Of a stretch of 64,000 nucleotides of DNA, positions 36,626-46,252 are shown one piece after another. Each line of letters starts with the position of its first letter. Within the stretch, counting starts at the first letter, position 1. The stretch covers positions 124,001-188,000 of the forward strand of contig JAMXDE010000060.1 in the NCBI GenBank assembly GCA_026770025.1, written 5' to 3'. The DNA is from Craspedostauros australis. Lineage: Eukaryota > Bacillariophyta > Bacillariophyceae > Mastogloiales > Achnanthaceae. The notes under the pieces were generated by a model that saw nothing but the letters and a program-made list of their open reading frames with translations, did not search any database and was not told the DNA's origin. The translations under genes were made by a program, and so were the position numbers.

Positions 36626-37048
36626 GACGAATAACTGTAATAACGTTTGTTACCTAGTATTTAACGTCCTCAATGGTGTCAACCGCATTTGACTAATCAG
36701 AATAATACATTGATGCATAAATGCCACGTCAGCATTGACATTCTCGGACGTTTCTTCGATCGTTTCGTCGAAATTCCCGTGTCTTGCTGCGAAGACACCT
36801 TGAGAAGCGCGATGCGTTGTTCGCGACAATACGTCATCAACCGACATTCTGTTTTCGCGCATGCGTGTCACAGCGAAGACCAAATTACGCGATGACGTTG
36901 TTTCACAGAAAATCACAATGATGATGTTTGTCGCTCCTCTCACATTCCAATCAACGCCACAACATCGCGCTTCACACTTTCACATCACATTTCACATCAC
37001 ATTTCACATCACTCTTTCACACAAATACGAGCACATTGACAGTCGACC

Positions 37049-38878
37049 ATGGGATCATCATCATTGCCGTTCGTGTCCGCGCTGCTGGTGGCATCGCTGC
37101 TGCCAGCGTCGGCGTTCTCACCATCGAGGGGAGAGGCTCTGCGATCCACGCTCGCCGAAGTGGAGGCGGAGACGAGGTCTGCTGCTGCCACCGCAACACC
37201 CGCATCCAAGCTGCCCAAAGTTCTGGACATCACGCCCGACATCAATGAGGCCGGCACGGACATCGCGGCATGGCGGCTCTCCTACACGGACACGGAGGAG
37301 ACTTCGGATCCCACGGTGCTTCCCTTCGTGCAGGACGACAACTTGATGGACCGTCTGCCTGCCGACTTCCCCAGCGGCACGTGGTTCCGCAACGGCGCGG
37401 GACGCTACACGGCAGAAGATGGACAAACCGCCGTGCATCCCTTCGACGGCGATGGCCTCATCTCGTCCACGGTCTTTCGCAACGAGCGCAACAACGAGCC
37501 GCCCGTCACGTTCCGCAGCAGGTTCGTCATGACCCAAAAGTACAAGGACGACCGGCGCATGGGCAAGATGACGCGGCGCGGCACGTTCGGCACCATGAAG
37601 AGCGGCGGCATCCTGGCCAACGTCGGCGATCTCAACATCGGCAACGTCGCCAACACCAACTGCGTCCTGGCACCCTCCAGCAACACGCTCTACGCGCTGT
37701 GGGAAGGCGGGCGGCCGCACGCTCTCGATGCGGCGACGTTGACGATGAAGCAGGATGAGGAGTGCGACTTTGGCGGCGTCCTGCAGGAAGGCGACACCAT
37801 GTCGGCCCATTATCGCTACGATCCTCGCACGCACACGTACATCAACTTCGGCACGGAAAAGATGGATGGCACGTCGGCCAATTCCAAGCTCGTTCTGTAC
37901 CAGCATGACGCCGACACGTACGAGTTGCTCGGCGACAAGACGAGACGCCTGTGCCTCAACGTGCCCGGCATCGTGCTGATGCACGACTTTGTTATCACCG
38001 AGAACTACATGGTGTTCTCGTGGGTCAAGGCCGACGTGTCGCCAGTGGGTGGCATCAAGGCCCTGCTGGGGTTGGGACCCTTCGTCGATGCCCTTGAGAT
38101 TCCCGACGACAGCGAAGCCAATCTCATCATCGTGCCGCGTTCGTTGTTGGATCTGAGCGACAGCGATGAGAACGGCGAGGATGTCATCTTGGATATCCTG
38201 GAAGATGATCGCATCAAGATCATCCCGGCCCCGTTCTTCTTCAACTTCCACTTCGGCAACGCCTTCGAGGAGGAATCCGGCCGCATCGTCCTCGACATGG
38301 TGCGCTCCACGGCCGAGGACTTCGACTTCGGCGTCGGCGCCATCCAGGACCCCAAGACGCCGCTGTGGGAGACTCTGCAGGTCGAGACGCTGGACGTCCC
38401 GGACATTTCGCGATACACCGTCAACCTCGACACGCGGAAAATCGACGACGTCACGGTGCTGTGCCAACAGAGCATCGAATTTCCCTCCGTTGCCAAGGAC
38501 GTATCGACGCAACCGCATCGTTACACGTACACCGTGGCGTCACGCAAGCTGGGGACATCGAATGGCAAGTCCGTGTGGGGTGCCGCCAGCGCGTTGGCCA
38601 AGATCGATGCGCAGGGAGACAACGAGTTCTTCACATTCGATGCTGACGAGTTCATTGGTGAGCCCACGGTCGTGCGTAAGCGCGGTGGTACGAGCGAGGA
38701 TGCGTGCTACATCATGACGACGGTGTCCAAGGTGTCCACGCAGACTTCGGACGTTGTCATCCTCGATGCGGAAGATCCGGGATCCTTGCAGAAGGGGCCC
38801 GTCTGTCGTCTGCGGTTGCCGGAGATCTTTGGCGCCGGTCTCTTGCATGGTGAGTTCTACGACGGGTACATTGCATGA
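37049..38878 (+). CDS. Carotenoid cleavage oxygenase, plastid-type leader
   Basis: Predicted 609 aa, RPE65/CCD family (PF03055), which splits carotenoid double bonds with O2 at a non-heme iron. The four iron-ligating His are recognisable: 254 (SAHYRYD), 312 (LMHDFVITENY), 401 (FNFHFGN) and 600 (LLHGEF). The N terminus is a signal peptide (PFVSALLVASLLPASAF) ending ASAF|SP, followed by a Ser/Ala/Thr-rich, transit-like stretch. In diatoms this is the classic complex-plastid import signal, so the enzyme probably acts in the plastid. The ORF is intronless. The ATG at 37049 has the context CGACCATGG. Likely products would be apocarotenoids; which bond is cut cannot be told. The gene is about 260 bp from the right end of the TIR element. 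Confidence 0.93.
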   Translation: MGSSSLPFVSALLVASLLPASAFSPSRGEALRSTLAEVEAETRSAAATATPASKLPKVLDITPDINEAGTDIAAWRLSYTDTEETSDPTVLPFVQDDNLMDRLPADFPSGTWFRNGAGRYTAEDGQTAVHPFDGDGLISSTVFRNERNNEPPVTFRSRFVMTQKYKDDRRMGKMTRRGTFGTMKSGGILANVGDLNIGNVANTNCVLAPSSNTLYALWEGGRPHALDAATLTMKQDEECDFGGVLQEGDTMSAHYRYDPRTHTYINFGTEKMDGTSANSKLVLYQHDADTYELLGDKTRRLCLNVPGIVLMHDFVITENYMVFSWVKADVSPVGGIKALLGLGPFVDALEIPDDSEANLIIVPRSLLDLSDSDENGEDVILDILEDDRIKIIPAPFFFNFHFGNAFEEESGRIVLDMVRSTAEDFDFGVGAIQDPKTPLWETLQVETLDVPDISRYTVNLDTRKIDDVTVLCQQSIEFPSVAKDVSTQPHRYTYTVASRKLGTSNGKSVWGAASALAKIDAQGDNEFFTFDADEFIGEPTVVRKRGGTSEDACYIMTTVSKVSTQTSDVVILDAEDPGSLQKGPVCRLRLPEIFGAGLLHGEFYDGYIA

Positions 38879-39445
38879 TGTGGGGAATGGAAGATGCACA
38901 TAGAGCGCAGTGGACTCCAATCATAATGCAAGTTATCCAGAGTATGGTAGGTACCGCAGCTCCTAGTTCTTCGTTACGACTATTACCGAGAGGCCCCCAA
39001 GAATGCTACGAAAACTGACGCAATCCATCGAGTCCAGTCGTGATCGGTGTCAAGGCTTTCCTCATGTGATGTGACCACGACTGAACTCCGATCGTTCATT
39101 GCACAGGTATTAGCGCTAGGCTAATATTGAGGAATCAGATATTGCGGCAATTTACGCTCCATTCTCATTCTCAACTGGTGATTTACACGTATGACGTATC
39201 CACCACAATCTCAACAATAGTTTGCGGAGAGCTAATTGAAACAAGACAGAACACAATTGGCACCAACGGCGCTGCGTGGCACAACAGAGAAACCAAGCAA
39301 CAAGGGCACAGAGCATCACTGTGTTGTTGCGCACAAGAGAAGGAAAGTGCAACCAGAACAAGCACCATAGTCGTACCTACGAGCATCAGCAGCACAAGAG
39401 CAAGCGCTCTCTCCAGAGACACCAGTGCTGCACCGCTTCGCGAAG
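38879..39445. other. Intergenic between two same-direction genes
   Basis: No gene recognised. It should contain the carotenoid oxygenase 3' end and the promoter and leader of the lipase gene. Confidence 0.5.
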
Positions 39446-42400
39446 ATGCCGGCCATCTACCTGTTCCAACGCAAGACTTTGCTGGCCGGCGACGATCTCC
39501 AGCTTCCTGCGATCTTCACCATCGGCTTCCGCTGCACGCAATGCTTCCTCTTCGTCATCCCCATGCTCTGTCAGACGTCGGCGGACGCGCAGCGGTCCTC
39601 CGTGTCCTTCTTCGCCTTCCTCACGTCCGATCCGTCCCAATTCGGCCCGTGCCGCAGCTCCCACATGCACATCCTGCTGACCTTCCTCTGGATGTGCGGC
39701 TTCCTGATGTACGCCATCGTCAGCATCGCCACGGAATGCCGCATGTACTACTGGAGCGGCCAGGGGACGCCCACGACGATGGGCGTGGAGATGCGCCGCG
39801 TGCACATCCAGGCGATTCTGCAATTCCGGCTCCTCTTCTCCATCGTCGCCCTGCTTCTGCTGTGCGTGCTGTCCATCGCGGCCGTCAGCTTCTTACGCCG
39901 ATTCGCGCAATGTCGCACGGAGCTGGAGTTCGATGACGAGACCGATGAGAATGTGTACGTCGCCAGCGATCTGGAGCTCAACGACGACGACATCAACGAT
40001 ATGGAGTACGATAGGGTCGGATCCAGCTGGTGGTGGGCGGCCTTCATCCTGCTCTTCGTCAGCCAGACCATCGAGCTGCTGCTGACTCTTACTGCGACGG
40101 CGATCCTCTGCCGGCGGCAACCGCGCAGTCCCGATGCCAACGACTCGATGCATGACTCTCCATCCATCCAGAGCAACCCGTCCAGCGAGACGTACTTCTA
40201 CCAAAGCCGCAATCAGGACAACCGACAGGGCGTCGTCGAGGCGCTGTGGGCAGATCGATGTCAGCGATTGTTCCATTGTCTGGCCTACTCCACCTGCTTC
40301 CTCTTCGGCGGTCACGACCTCGTCGGATCGGTCAATGGACGCCACGCCAACAGCTCCAGCGACAACGGCATGGGTTTCACCGTCAACCCTTACGAGCAGG
40401 TGGCAAGGTTGCTGACGGATTACTGGGAGGCCGGCGATGTCCTGGATATCACGCCGACCGACATCGTCGCGGGGTTGCTCGTCCTGCAGCGCGTCCAACG
40501 ATTGGGCAGGTTGCAGGCGCGTCTCGACGTCCTGCAGCAGCGCATCAATTCGGATCAGCTGCAGCGCGTCTCGTCTCGTCCCACGCCGTCGACTCTCTCC
40601 GTCGCATCGGCTCCGCCCAGTCCCAAACAAACGACGGCCGGGCTGCTGCGGCGCAGCAACAGCACGGGGCTGCGATCACGGGCGCCCGGCAACACGGATG
40701 CCACGGTGCCGCAGACGGTGCGCGTGATCGATCCCAATGGCACGAGGCAGCACAATCCAAGCACGCGCAGCACGTTGTATCAAGCCACACACATTTCGTC
40801 GAGGCAGTCCATCTACAGGCGTGTGTCGGTCACAAATTTGGACACCATCGACGGGGCCGTTGATGGGGCAACGCCCTTGGCGCCGTACAGGAAGGAATCC
40901 AGGAAGATACTGAATCCAGCCATCCATGCCAACGACCGCAGGACCATCCAGGAAGGTGCAAGGTATGCCAGACACGCGCTTTCCATCTACACCTGGAAGC
41001 TGTATCTCTACACACATCCCATGACGGGGTCCTGTCGGTTGATGCACGCCTGTGCCATGTGCAGGTGTAGATCGTCGTCATCAACGACAACGGCCACGGC
41101 ACAATCACCATCGCCCGCGCAAACGGCATCGTCATCGCCGTCGTCATCACCAGGTACGGCGGCGCATCCCAACTTATCCGTGCCGGCCGGGTCAGCTTCG
41201 TTGAGAACGCAGCAACCGGACGCGCAGACCCTGTTGGGCCATGAGGGCAGCTCTACGCCATTCACCATCGGAGACAACCTCTGTCAGCTCCACAAGCAGG
41301 CTCTGGTGCTCACTGCGGGCATAGACGACGCTGATCTGGTCTACGCGCACTTCGTCAACTCCTGCCTCAAGATGCCGTACTCCATCGTCTTGGATCATGC
41401 CGCCAAAAGTGTCGTGCTCAGCATTCGGGGAACCCTGTCTTTGGAAGACGTGGTGACGGACACCATGGTCGATGCAGAGCCACTGGATCCCATCGAATTC
41501 AACTTTGCGGACAAGATGAACGCGCATCCCGAATGGCCGCAGCAGTACGGCTTCAGCGGGGTCGTGGCATGCGTTCGCAATATCTACGACGACTTGCAAC
41601 GTCACGGATGGCTGCAGCGGTTGCTTCTGGGCCACGATGCGCAGTATCCCACGTACTCGCTGAGGCTGGCAGGACATTCGTTAGGTGCGGCAACGGCCGC
41701 CCTGCTCAGCTTCAAGCTGCGGCAGGATCATCCCGACGTGCGCGTGTACAGCTACTGCCCGCCAGGTTGCACGATGACATGGGAGATGGCGCATCTGGCG
41801 CAGGAATGGACCACCTCCTTCGTGCTGGACTCGGACATCGTCCCTCGGCTCTCCGCACTGGCCTTGGAGCATCTGCGGGACGACACGCTGAATCTTCTCG
41901 GTCGCATCAAGGTTCCGAAGTACCACCTGGCCGGTGCCGTTCTGGGCAGCGAGAAGCATTGCGGCGTGGATCCATCGAGCTGGTGCAAGAATGCCAACGG
42001 CAACCGCAACGTTGCAAGCGTGCATGAGATCGACGCGGAACGCTTGCAGGATGGCGTCCGCAACCTGACGCAGAGGTTGGACGCGACGCTGCTCGACGAG
42101 GCGCCGGAGACCACCACCTTCCAGCGCCAGCTGCGTCGCTTCCTGAGGCTGCAGTCGCACGTGCGATCGAGCCGTGGCGCGGCGCGTTCCATGCGCATGT
42201 ACCCGCCTGGCCGCGTCGTGCACGTGATCAAAACGGGAGACAAGCGCAACGTCTGCTCGTCGATCCAGAAGTGCATGACGTGCTGCACGTCCAACGCCGG
42301 TTCCCTGTACACGCCCGTTTGGATCGCCAACGACGATCTGAATGAGATCGTGGTGAGCCCGACGATGGTGACGGATCACTTCGTCGATCGCATCTGCGAC

Positions 42401-42505
42401 GAGCTCGAGAAGCTGGCGAAGAACATGGACGACAGCGTCCTGGCGGAAACGGAGCACGGTGTGGCGGATGCTACCACTTCACCCATCGATCATCTTGGCG
42501 TCTGA
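39446..42505 (+). CDS. Diacylglycerol-lipase-like membrane serine hydrolase
   Basis: Predicted 1019 aa from the ATG at 39446. Four hydrophobic segments in the first 220 residues are followed by a long Ser/Gln/Thr-rich linker and then a Lipase_3 domain. The segment ARYARHALSIYTWKLYLYTHP precedes the lipase, as in sn1-specific diacylglycerol lipases. Catalytic residues: Ser745 in GHSLGA, an Asp in DSDIVPRLS (795 or 797) and His978 in VTDHF. SVVLSIRGTLSLEDVVTD is the usual oxyanion-loop region. In animals this family releases 2-acylglycerol from diacylglycerol. Here it may act in lipid signalling or turnover at a membrane; this is inferred. The frame is open throughout, but a short intron in the low-complexity stretch near 41064-41150 cannot be excluded. 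Confidence 0.88.
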   Translation: MPAIYLFQRKTLLAGDDLQLPAIFTIGFRCTQCFLFVIPMLCQTSADAQRSSVSFFAFLTSDPSQFGPCRSSHMHILLTFLWMCGFLMYAIVSIATECRMYYWSGQGTPTTMGVEMRRVHIQAILQFRLLFSIVALLLLCVLSIAAVSFLRRFAQCRTELEFDDETDENVYVASDLELNDDDINDMEYDRVGSSWWWAAFILLFVSQTIELLLTLTATAILCRRQPRSPDANDSMHDSPSIQSNPSSETYFYQSRNQDNRQGVVEALWADRCQRLFHCLAYSTCFLFGGHDLVGSVNGRHANSSSDNGMGFTVNPYEQVARLLTDYWEAGDVLDITPTDIVAGLLVLQRVQRLGRLQARLDVLQQRINSDQLQRVSSRPTPSTLSVASAPPSPKQTTAGLLRRSNSTGLRSRAPGNTDATVPQTVRVIDPNGTRQHNPSTRSTLYQATHISSRQSIYRRVSVTNLDTIDGAVDGATPLAPYRKESRKILNPAIHANDRRTIQEGARYARHALSIYTWKLYLYTHPMTGSCRLMHACAMCRCRSSSSTTTATAQSPSPAQTASSSPSSSPGTAAHPNLSVPAGSASLRTQQPDAQTLLGHEGSSTPFTIGDNLCQLHKQALVLTAGIDDADLVYAHFVNSCLKMPYSIVLDHAAKSVVLSIRGTLSLEDVVTDTMVDAEPLDPIEFNFADKMNAHPEWPQQYGFSGVVACVRNIYDDLQRHGWLQRLLLGHDAQYPTYSLRLAGHSLGAATAALLSFKLRQDHPDVRVYSYCPPGCTMTWEMAHLAQEWTTSFVLDSDIVPRLSALALEHLRDDTLNLLGRIKVPKYHLAGAVLGSEKHCGVDPSSWCKNANGNRNVASVHEIDAERLQDGVRNLTQRLDATLLDEAPETTTFQRQLRRFLRLQSHVRSSRGAARSMRMYPPGRVVHVIKTGDKRNVCSSIQKCMTCCTSNAGSLYTPVWIANDDLNEIVVSPTMVTDHFVDRICDELEKLAKNMDDSVLAETEHGVADATTSPIDHLGV

Positions 42506-43212
42506 GGCGTGTTGTATTGTGCTGGGCTGGGCTGTTCTGCGCAGTAGTTGGTGATGTACAAGCAAGACTATCGATGCGGCAGATGGAGGCTGGACGCATT
42601 GCTGGGACACACAGATACGTATGAGTAGAGTGGACACGCTCAACAACGGGGGAATGAGCGCAATGGAGATTAACATCATAGAGGACTACAATGCATTAGA
42701 TTATATAACAATATATTGCAGCATACAACAGCCAAACACGTAAACGTAGGTACAAATGGGAGGCACGTGGTGGCCTTGATGCTATGCGAAGAAGTTTGTT
42801 GGACACTCCGCCGCGCGAGAACTGCCGCGTTGCGCGTCTCGAAGCAGCACTCTTCCTAGTTTTCCGTTGACATCAATCTATCTCTAGAGAAGGTACTCGA
42901 ATAGACCTTGCTATGTGGGAAACGAAAGATACCAGATGATCAAAATGGATTGGCCAATGTCCTCCTCGTGTCGAAACCCGCGATGTGGGAGACAAACTCG
43001 TGCAGAACAACGACCCAAGATCGCTGTGCAGATGGTCGCGATGTTGTCGCCGATCTTCTCGTGCGCATAGTTGTTAGTACGGCTTTGATGCGGCGCGTCG
43101 CACCCGGTTGCGTCGGTGTGACCAAGAAACGGAGCGGATTGGTCCAGTTCTCCCATAATTCACAAAGTACAGCATCATCAATACCAGCGCAGCAGCATCG
43201 GCAACAGCAAAG
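42506..43212. other. Intergenic between the lipase and LtrA genes
   Basis: No gene recognised. The last 60 bases are rich in CAGCAGCATCG motifs, as in a leader. Confidence 0.5.
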
Positions 43213-45133
43213 ATGACGGGATGCGAGGAAGTCCCCGATGAGGGGTCGCATCTACTTCACCACCATGAACCATCCTCGCGACAGCTACATGAGGATGTGC
43301 CGTACTACGCTCCTCCAAGACAGCGCCAGCGATGGGACGATGCCCAAGTCCTGTGAGTATGACGAAACGCAACGCGTTGTGTTGTGTTGTGTTGTGTTGT
43401 GTTGTGTTGTGTTGTGTTGCGTTGCTTTGATGCTCAGCCTTCTCCACCACGATCAGCATTGGCTGTTGCTCCGACTACTCTACGAGTCGCATTGTACCTT
43501 CATGCATCTCTCTCTGACTCGCATTAAGACTAACGCTCGAATCGCCCATCCATCCATGCATGCATGGAAACATGCATCATCCTATTCGATCGTACACTTT
43601 CGCACTTCACCACAACAATCGCATCATAGGCCACACGTTAACTGGGGAGACCTGTACTGGGATCTCTTCTACGTCAGCGGTGCGTTCAACTTGGCAGCTG
43701 CCCTGAAGGAATCCCTTAGCTTCCTGGGCTTCTTCTACTTCGCCACGTGCTACCTGGCCCTGGTCGCCATCTGGATCGACAAGACGATTTACGATGCGAG
43801 ATTCGCCCCGGCCGACAACCTGTACCACCGTTTCTTGGAGGTCGTGCACATCCTCGTTCTCGGTTTCGTCGTGCAGCACATCCGCCCACTTTCCATGATG
43901 CAGGACACGGACAACGACCCCGCCACGTTCTGCTTCACTGTGGCGCTTGCGGTGGAGGCCATGCTCACGCTGAACAGATACGTCGACGTCAAGCGCAACG
44001 TGAAGGGTGGTCCGGAGGCGAAGCATGACGCAGCGAGTGACGTGCGCCGCAGGATCGTCGCCCTGATCGTCTTCTCCGCCGCTGCTGTTGTGGCCGGGGT
44101 CGACTATCTAGGACCCTCGGATGGAACGTCATCGTCCGCTGTAGAGAATGACGATGGTGCTCATTCGGATGGTGAAGTTGCGGACGTGCACTGGACGAAT
44201 CATATCCCCATGATGCTGTGCCTGCTGGGTTACTTCTCTTGCAACATGGCTGGATTGGTTGAATTCTTCTGCTGCACCACACAATACACAGGCACCCACA
44301 AGGACTTCAAGGTGCCCGTCAACATCGAGTTCATGCTGCATCGTTTTGGCGAGTGGGTCATGCTCATGCTCGGCGAGTCCGTTCTCGCGCTGCTCATCGT
44401 GGAGCAATCCTCGGGACTCCGGTACTACGTCACCTTCTTCGCTGGCATCCTGTCCGTCACGCTCTTCCAGTACCTCTTCTTCCGATCGCAGCCATTCGAA
44501 GCGGATGACCATGCCCTGCGCCGATCCCCAGGCGCTGGATTTTCCTACTTGTGGGCAGTGAAGCTCTACTCCGCCAGCCTCATCCTGGTCGGTTGCTCGT
44601 ACAAGATGATCCTGCACTACTTCCTGGAAGAGGAAGAGCTCATTGAGGAGCATGGCGAATCGGCTTTGCAAGACGAAGAGATCAGCCTCGAGTTGGAACA
44701 CACGCGCAAGCAGATCGCGCGCCTCTTCTGCTACAGCATGGCGCTCTCATTCATCGCTCTGGACTTGATGATCATCCTGCACCGCGGTTTCGTTGCTAAC
44801 TTCTCTCGCTTCCGCGTCAACGGCAAGTGGGCATGGGGACCGCTGAGGGTCTCGGTTCTCGTCTACGTATTGCTGTTCATCACCGTCGACATGTGGCGCT
44901 GGTTTGATCGGCTCGAAACGTTGGCGGCCGCTGGCCTCATGATCGTGATCGCCCAAGTGCTGATCCGGACGCGCGGTCTGCGATACTTCCCGGTCTCGAA
45001 GAGAGCCATGGAATTGGCGCAGTGCGGAGGTGATCTCTCGTTGCTCACACCCGACGAAGGAGGAAGCCACACTCATCACTCTCCTCCTGGCTGGCCGAAC
45101 CGCACGCAACCCCAAAGTATCCCCATCAGCTAA
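43213..45133 (+). CDS. LtrA-family membrane protein, join(43213..43352,43630..45133)
   Basis: Predicted 547 aa. The body matches the bacterial low temperature requirement A family (PF06772): an N-terminal VNWGDLYWDLFYV motif, multiple hydrophobic helices, and EFMLHRFGEWVMLMLGESVL, which corresponds to the family's HxxERxxxxxxxxxGE-like signature. The role of LtrA proteins is poorly known. Exon 1 was chosen in a different frame from the upstream open frame of exon 2. It encodes YAPPRQRQRWDDAQV and then joins directly to LPHVNWGD, which reads like a natural LtrA N terminus. The alternative would translate a GTTGT microsatellite into CCVVLCC repeats. The C-terminal tail is His/Pro-rich. An identical-LTR copia element sits 370 bp downstream. 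Confidence 0.85.
43353..43629 (+). other. Intron of the LtrA gene, 277 bp, with a GTTGT microsatellite
   Basis: Donor CCT|GTGAGTATG and acceptor ATCATAG|G, phase 2 on both sides. A pentanucleotide array (GTTGT, about nine to ten copies, 43376-43424) starts 24 bases after the donor. Confidence 0.82.
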
Positions 45134-45502
45134 AGAGTAGCATCGTGCATACTCGTGCAGGCTGATGGATTGGTGGTTGGCTGGTATCGAGGAGAGGTTT
45201 CCGTCTCCACAAGTGAAACATCTTTGCTGAGTGCTGTAAGAGTGGGACTGTTTCCCCAATCCCAATACGTTCCACCACATTGATTGGCGCAGTGCAGCAC
45301 TCTTATCATGTATTCTATGATAATATTATGTTTTATTCTATAATACAATACTTTGGAGTATGTACTGTTCTGTGCATTGCTGCATTGATCACGATAGGTC
45401 GTCGCCTGGTGGCAATCTGCGAAGGTCGCCCATTCCGCAATCGATACCGTCCACATTCTCCTCACAAGCGACTATTCACCGCAACTCCTAAAGCAGTCAC
45501 GA

Positions 45503-45671
45503 CAAGCAGATACGGACGTTATTACCGGTTATTTGAGCGTTAGACTGGGCACTTGCAGCTGAATCGTACGCAGCAGAGTAGAGACCACATGAGAGGTAAA
45601 TGGCTCGTGCCTTGAGCTCATAATCCGTTGTTTACTTCTAATTCCATGCCTTTTCCCAGTAGGAGAGTTTG
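45503..45671 (+). repeat. 5' LTR, 169 bp
   Basis: Base-for-base identical to 51888-52056. It starts CAAGCAGATACGG and ends GGAGAGTTTG. It lacks the usual TG..CA ends but has CAA..TTG symmetry. Confidence 0.9.
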
Positions 45672-46252
45672 GTTTATCACTGACTCGTCGCTCTTTCTGA
45701 GCAATATGAGAGGAACAGCCTGAAGAGGCTACGATAATACTGGAGCTGCAGAATCGTGTAGTATCCGCCATGGCCGGCACAGCCTGCGTAGTGCGGCGTC
45801 TCCTATGACAATCATGTGCTGATGTATATTGGTCAACATCAGAGGGACGTCAACTCAATGTGACGCAATTGCGCGATTGAGTGGCATCGATGGACGCATC
45901 GACCATGAGACCAACATGTGATTCCTTGAGTCAACCCGTCCGCTGTGACGGAATAGATCCTGGGTATATACAAAATTCCCGCTTCTCGACTTCACCAGAT
46001 ATGGAAGGAACGCGCAGTAGCACGGAGCTACTTGTGGGATTAGGGCATGACGAGTATTAGAGCAGACACGCCTTGTTCCAGCATATGATCTGCTATGTTC
46101 TGCTTGTTGGTCTGTTGTTTTTCAGGCATCACGGAATGCATTCGCTTTGCTCACAATTTCCAAATCTCGCACGATTGAAACACGATTAAACACAAACACA
46201 GACACCAACAGCATCAAACAAGACGATATCGCAACATCCAAAGACATCCACG
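45672..46252 (+). other. Untranslated leader of the complete copia element
   Basis: 581 bp between the 5' LTR and gag. A primer-binding site could not be identified with confidence. A TATATA motif lies at about 45963-45968, so transcription may start inside the leader rather than in the very short LTR; this is a guess. The last 70 bases are CA-rich and lead into the gag ATG. Confidence 0.5.

Larger units (their letters stand above)
32209..36786. mobile_element. DNA transposon, 4578 bp, TIRs plus CTG target duplication
   Basis: The left end reads CAAGACACGGGAA and the right end is its exact reverse complement. After a short mismatch both continue with CGACGAAAC and GATC. The flanks carry CTG at 32206-32208 and 36787-36789. 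Arrays of a 40-bp repeat made of two 20-bp halves lie about 180 and 160 bp from the ends, both in the same orientation. The design matches the element at 4860-7517 (3-bp CWG duplication, GACAC-containing ends, 20-bp subterminal units), but the sequences differ. The interior holds fossils of other elements rather than an intact transposase, so this copy is probably non-autonomous. Confidence 0.75.

Noticed and set aside
37118-38518. 466-aa minus-strand ORF across the carotenoid oxygenase gene
   Set aside because: It is the antisense shadow of a GC-rich coding region. It is basic, lacks recognisable domains, and the plus strand has all catalytic residues of a known family.
43238-43629. Start of the LtrA protein at 43238 with CCVVLCC repeats
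   Set aside because: That stretch translates a GTTGT microsatellite and poorly conserved sequence. Good splice sites and a better N terminus exist in another frame.
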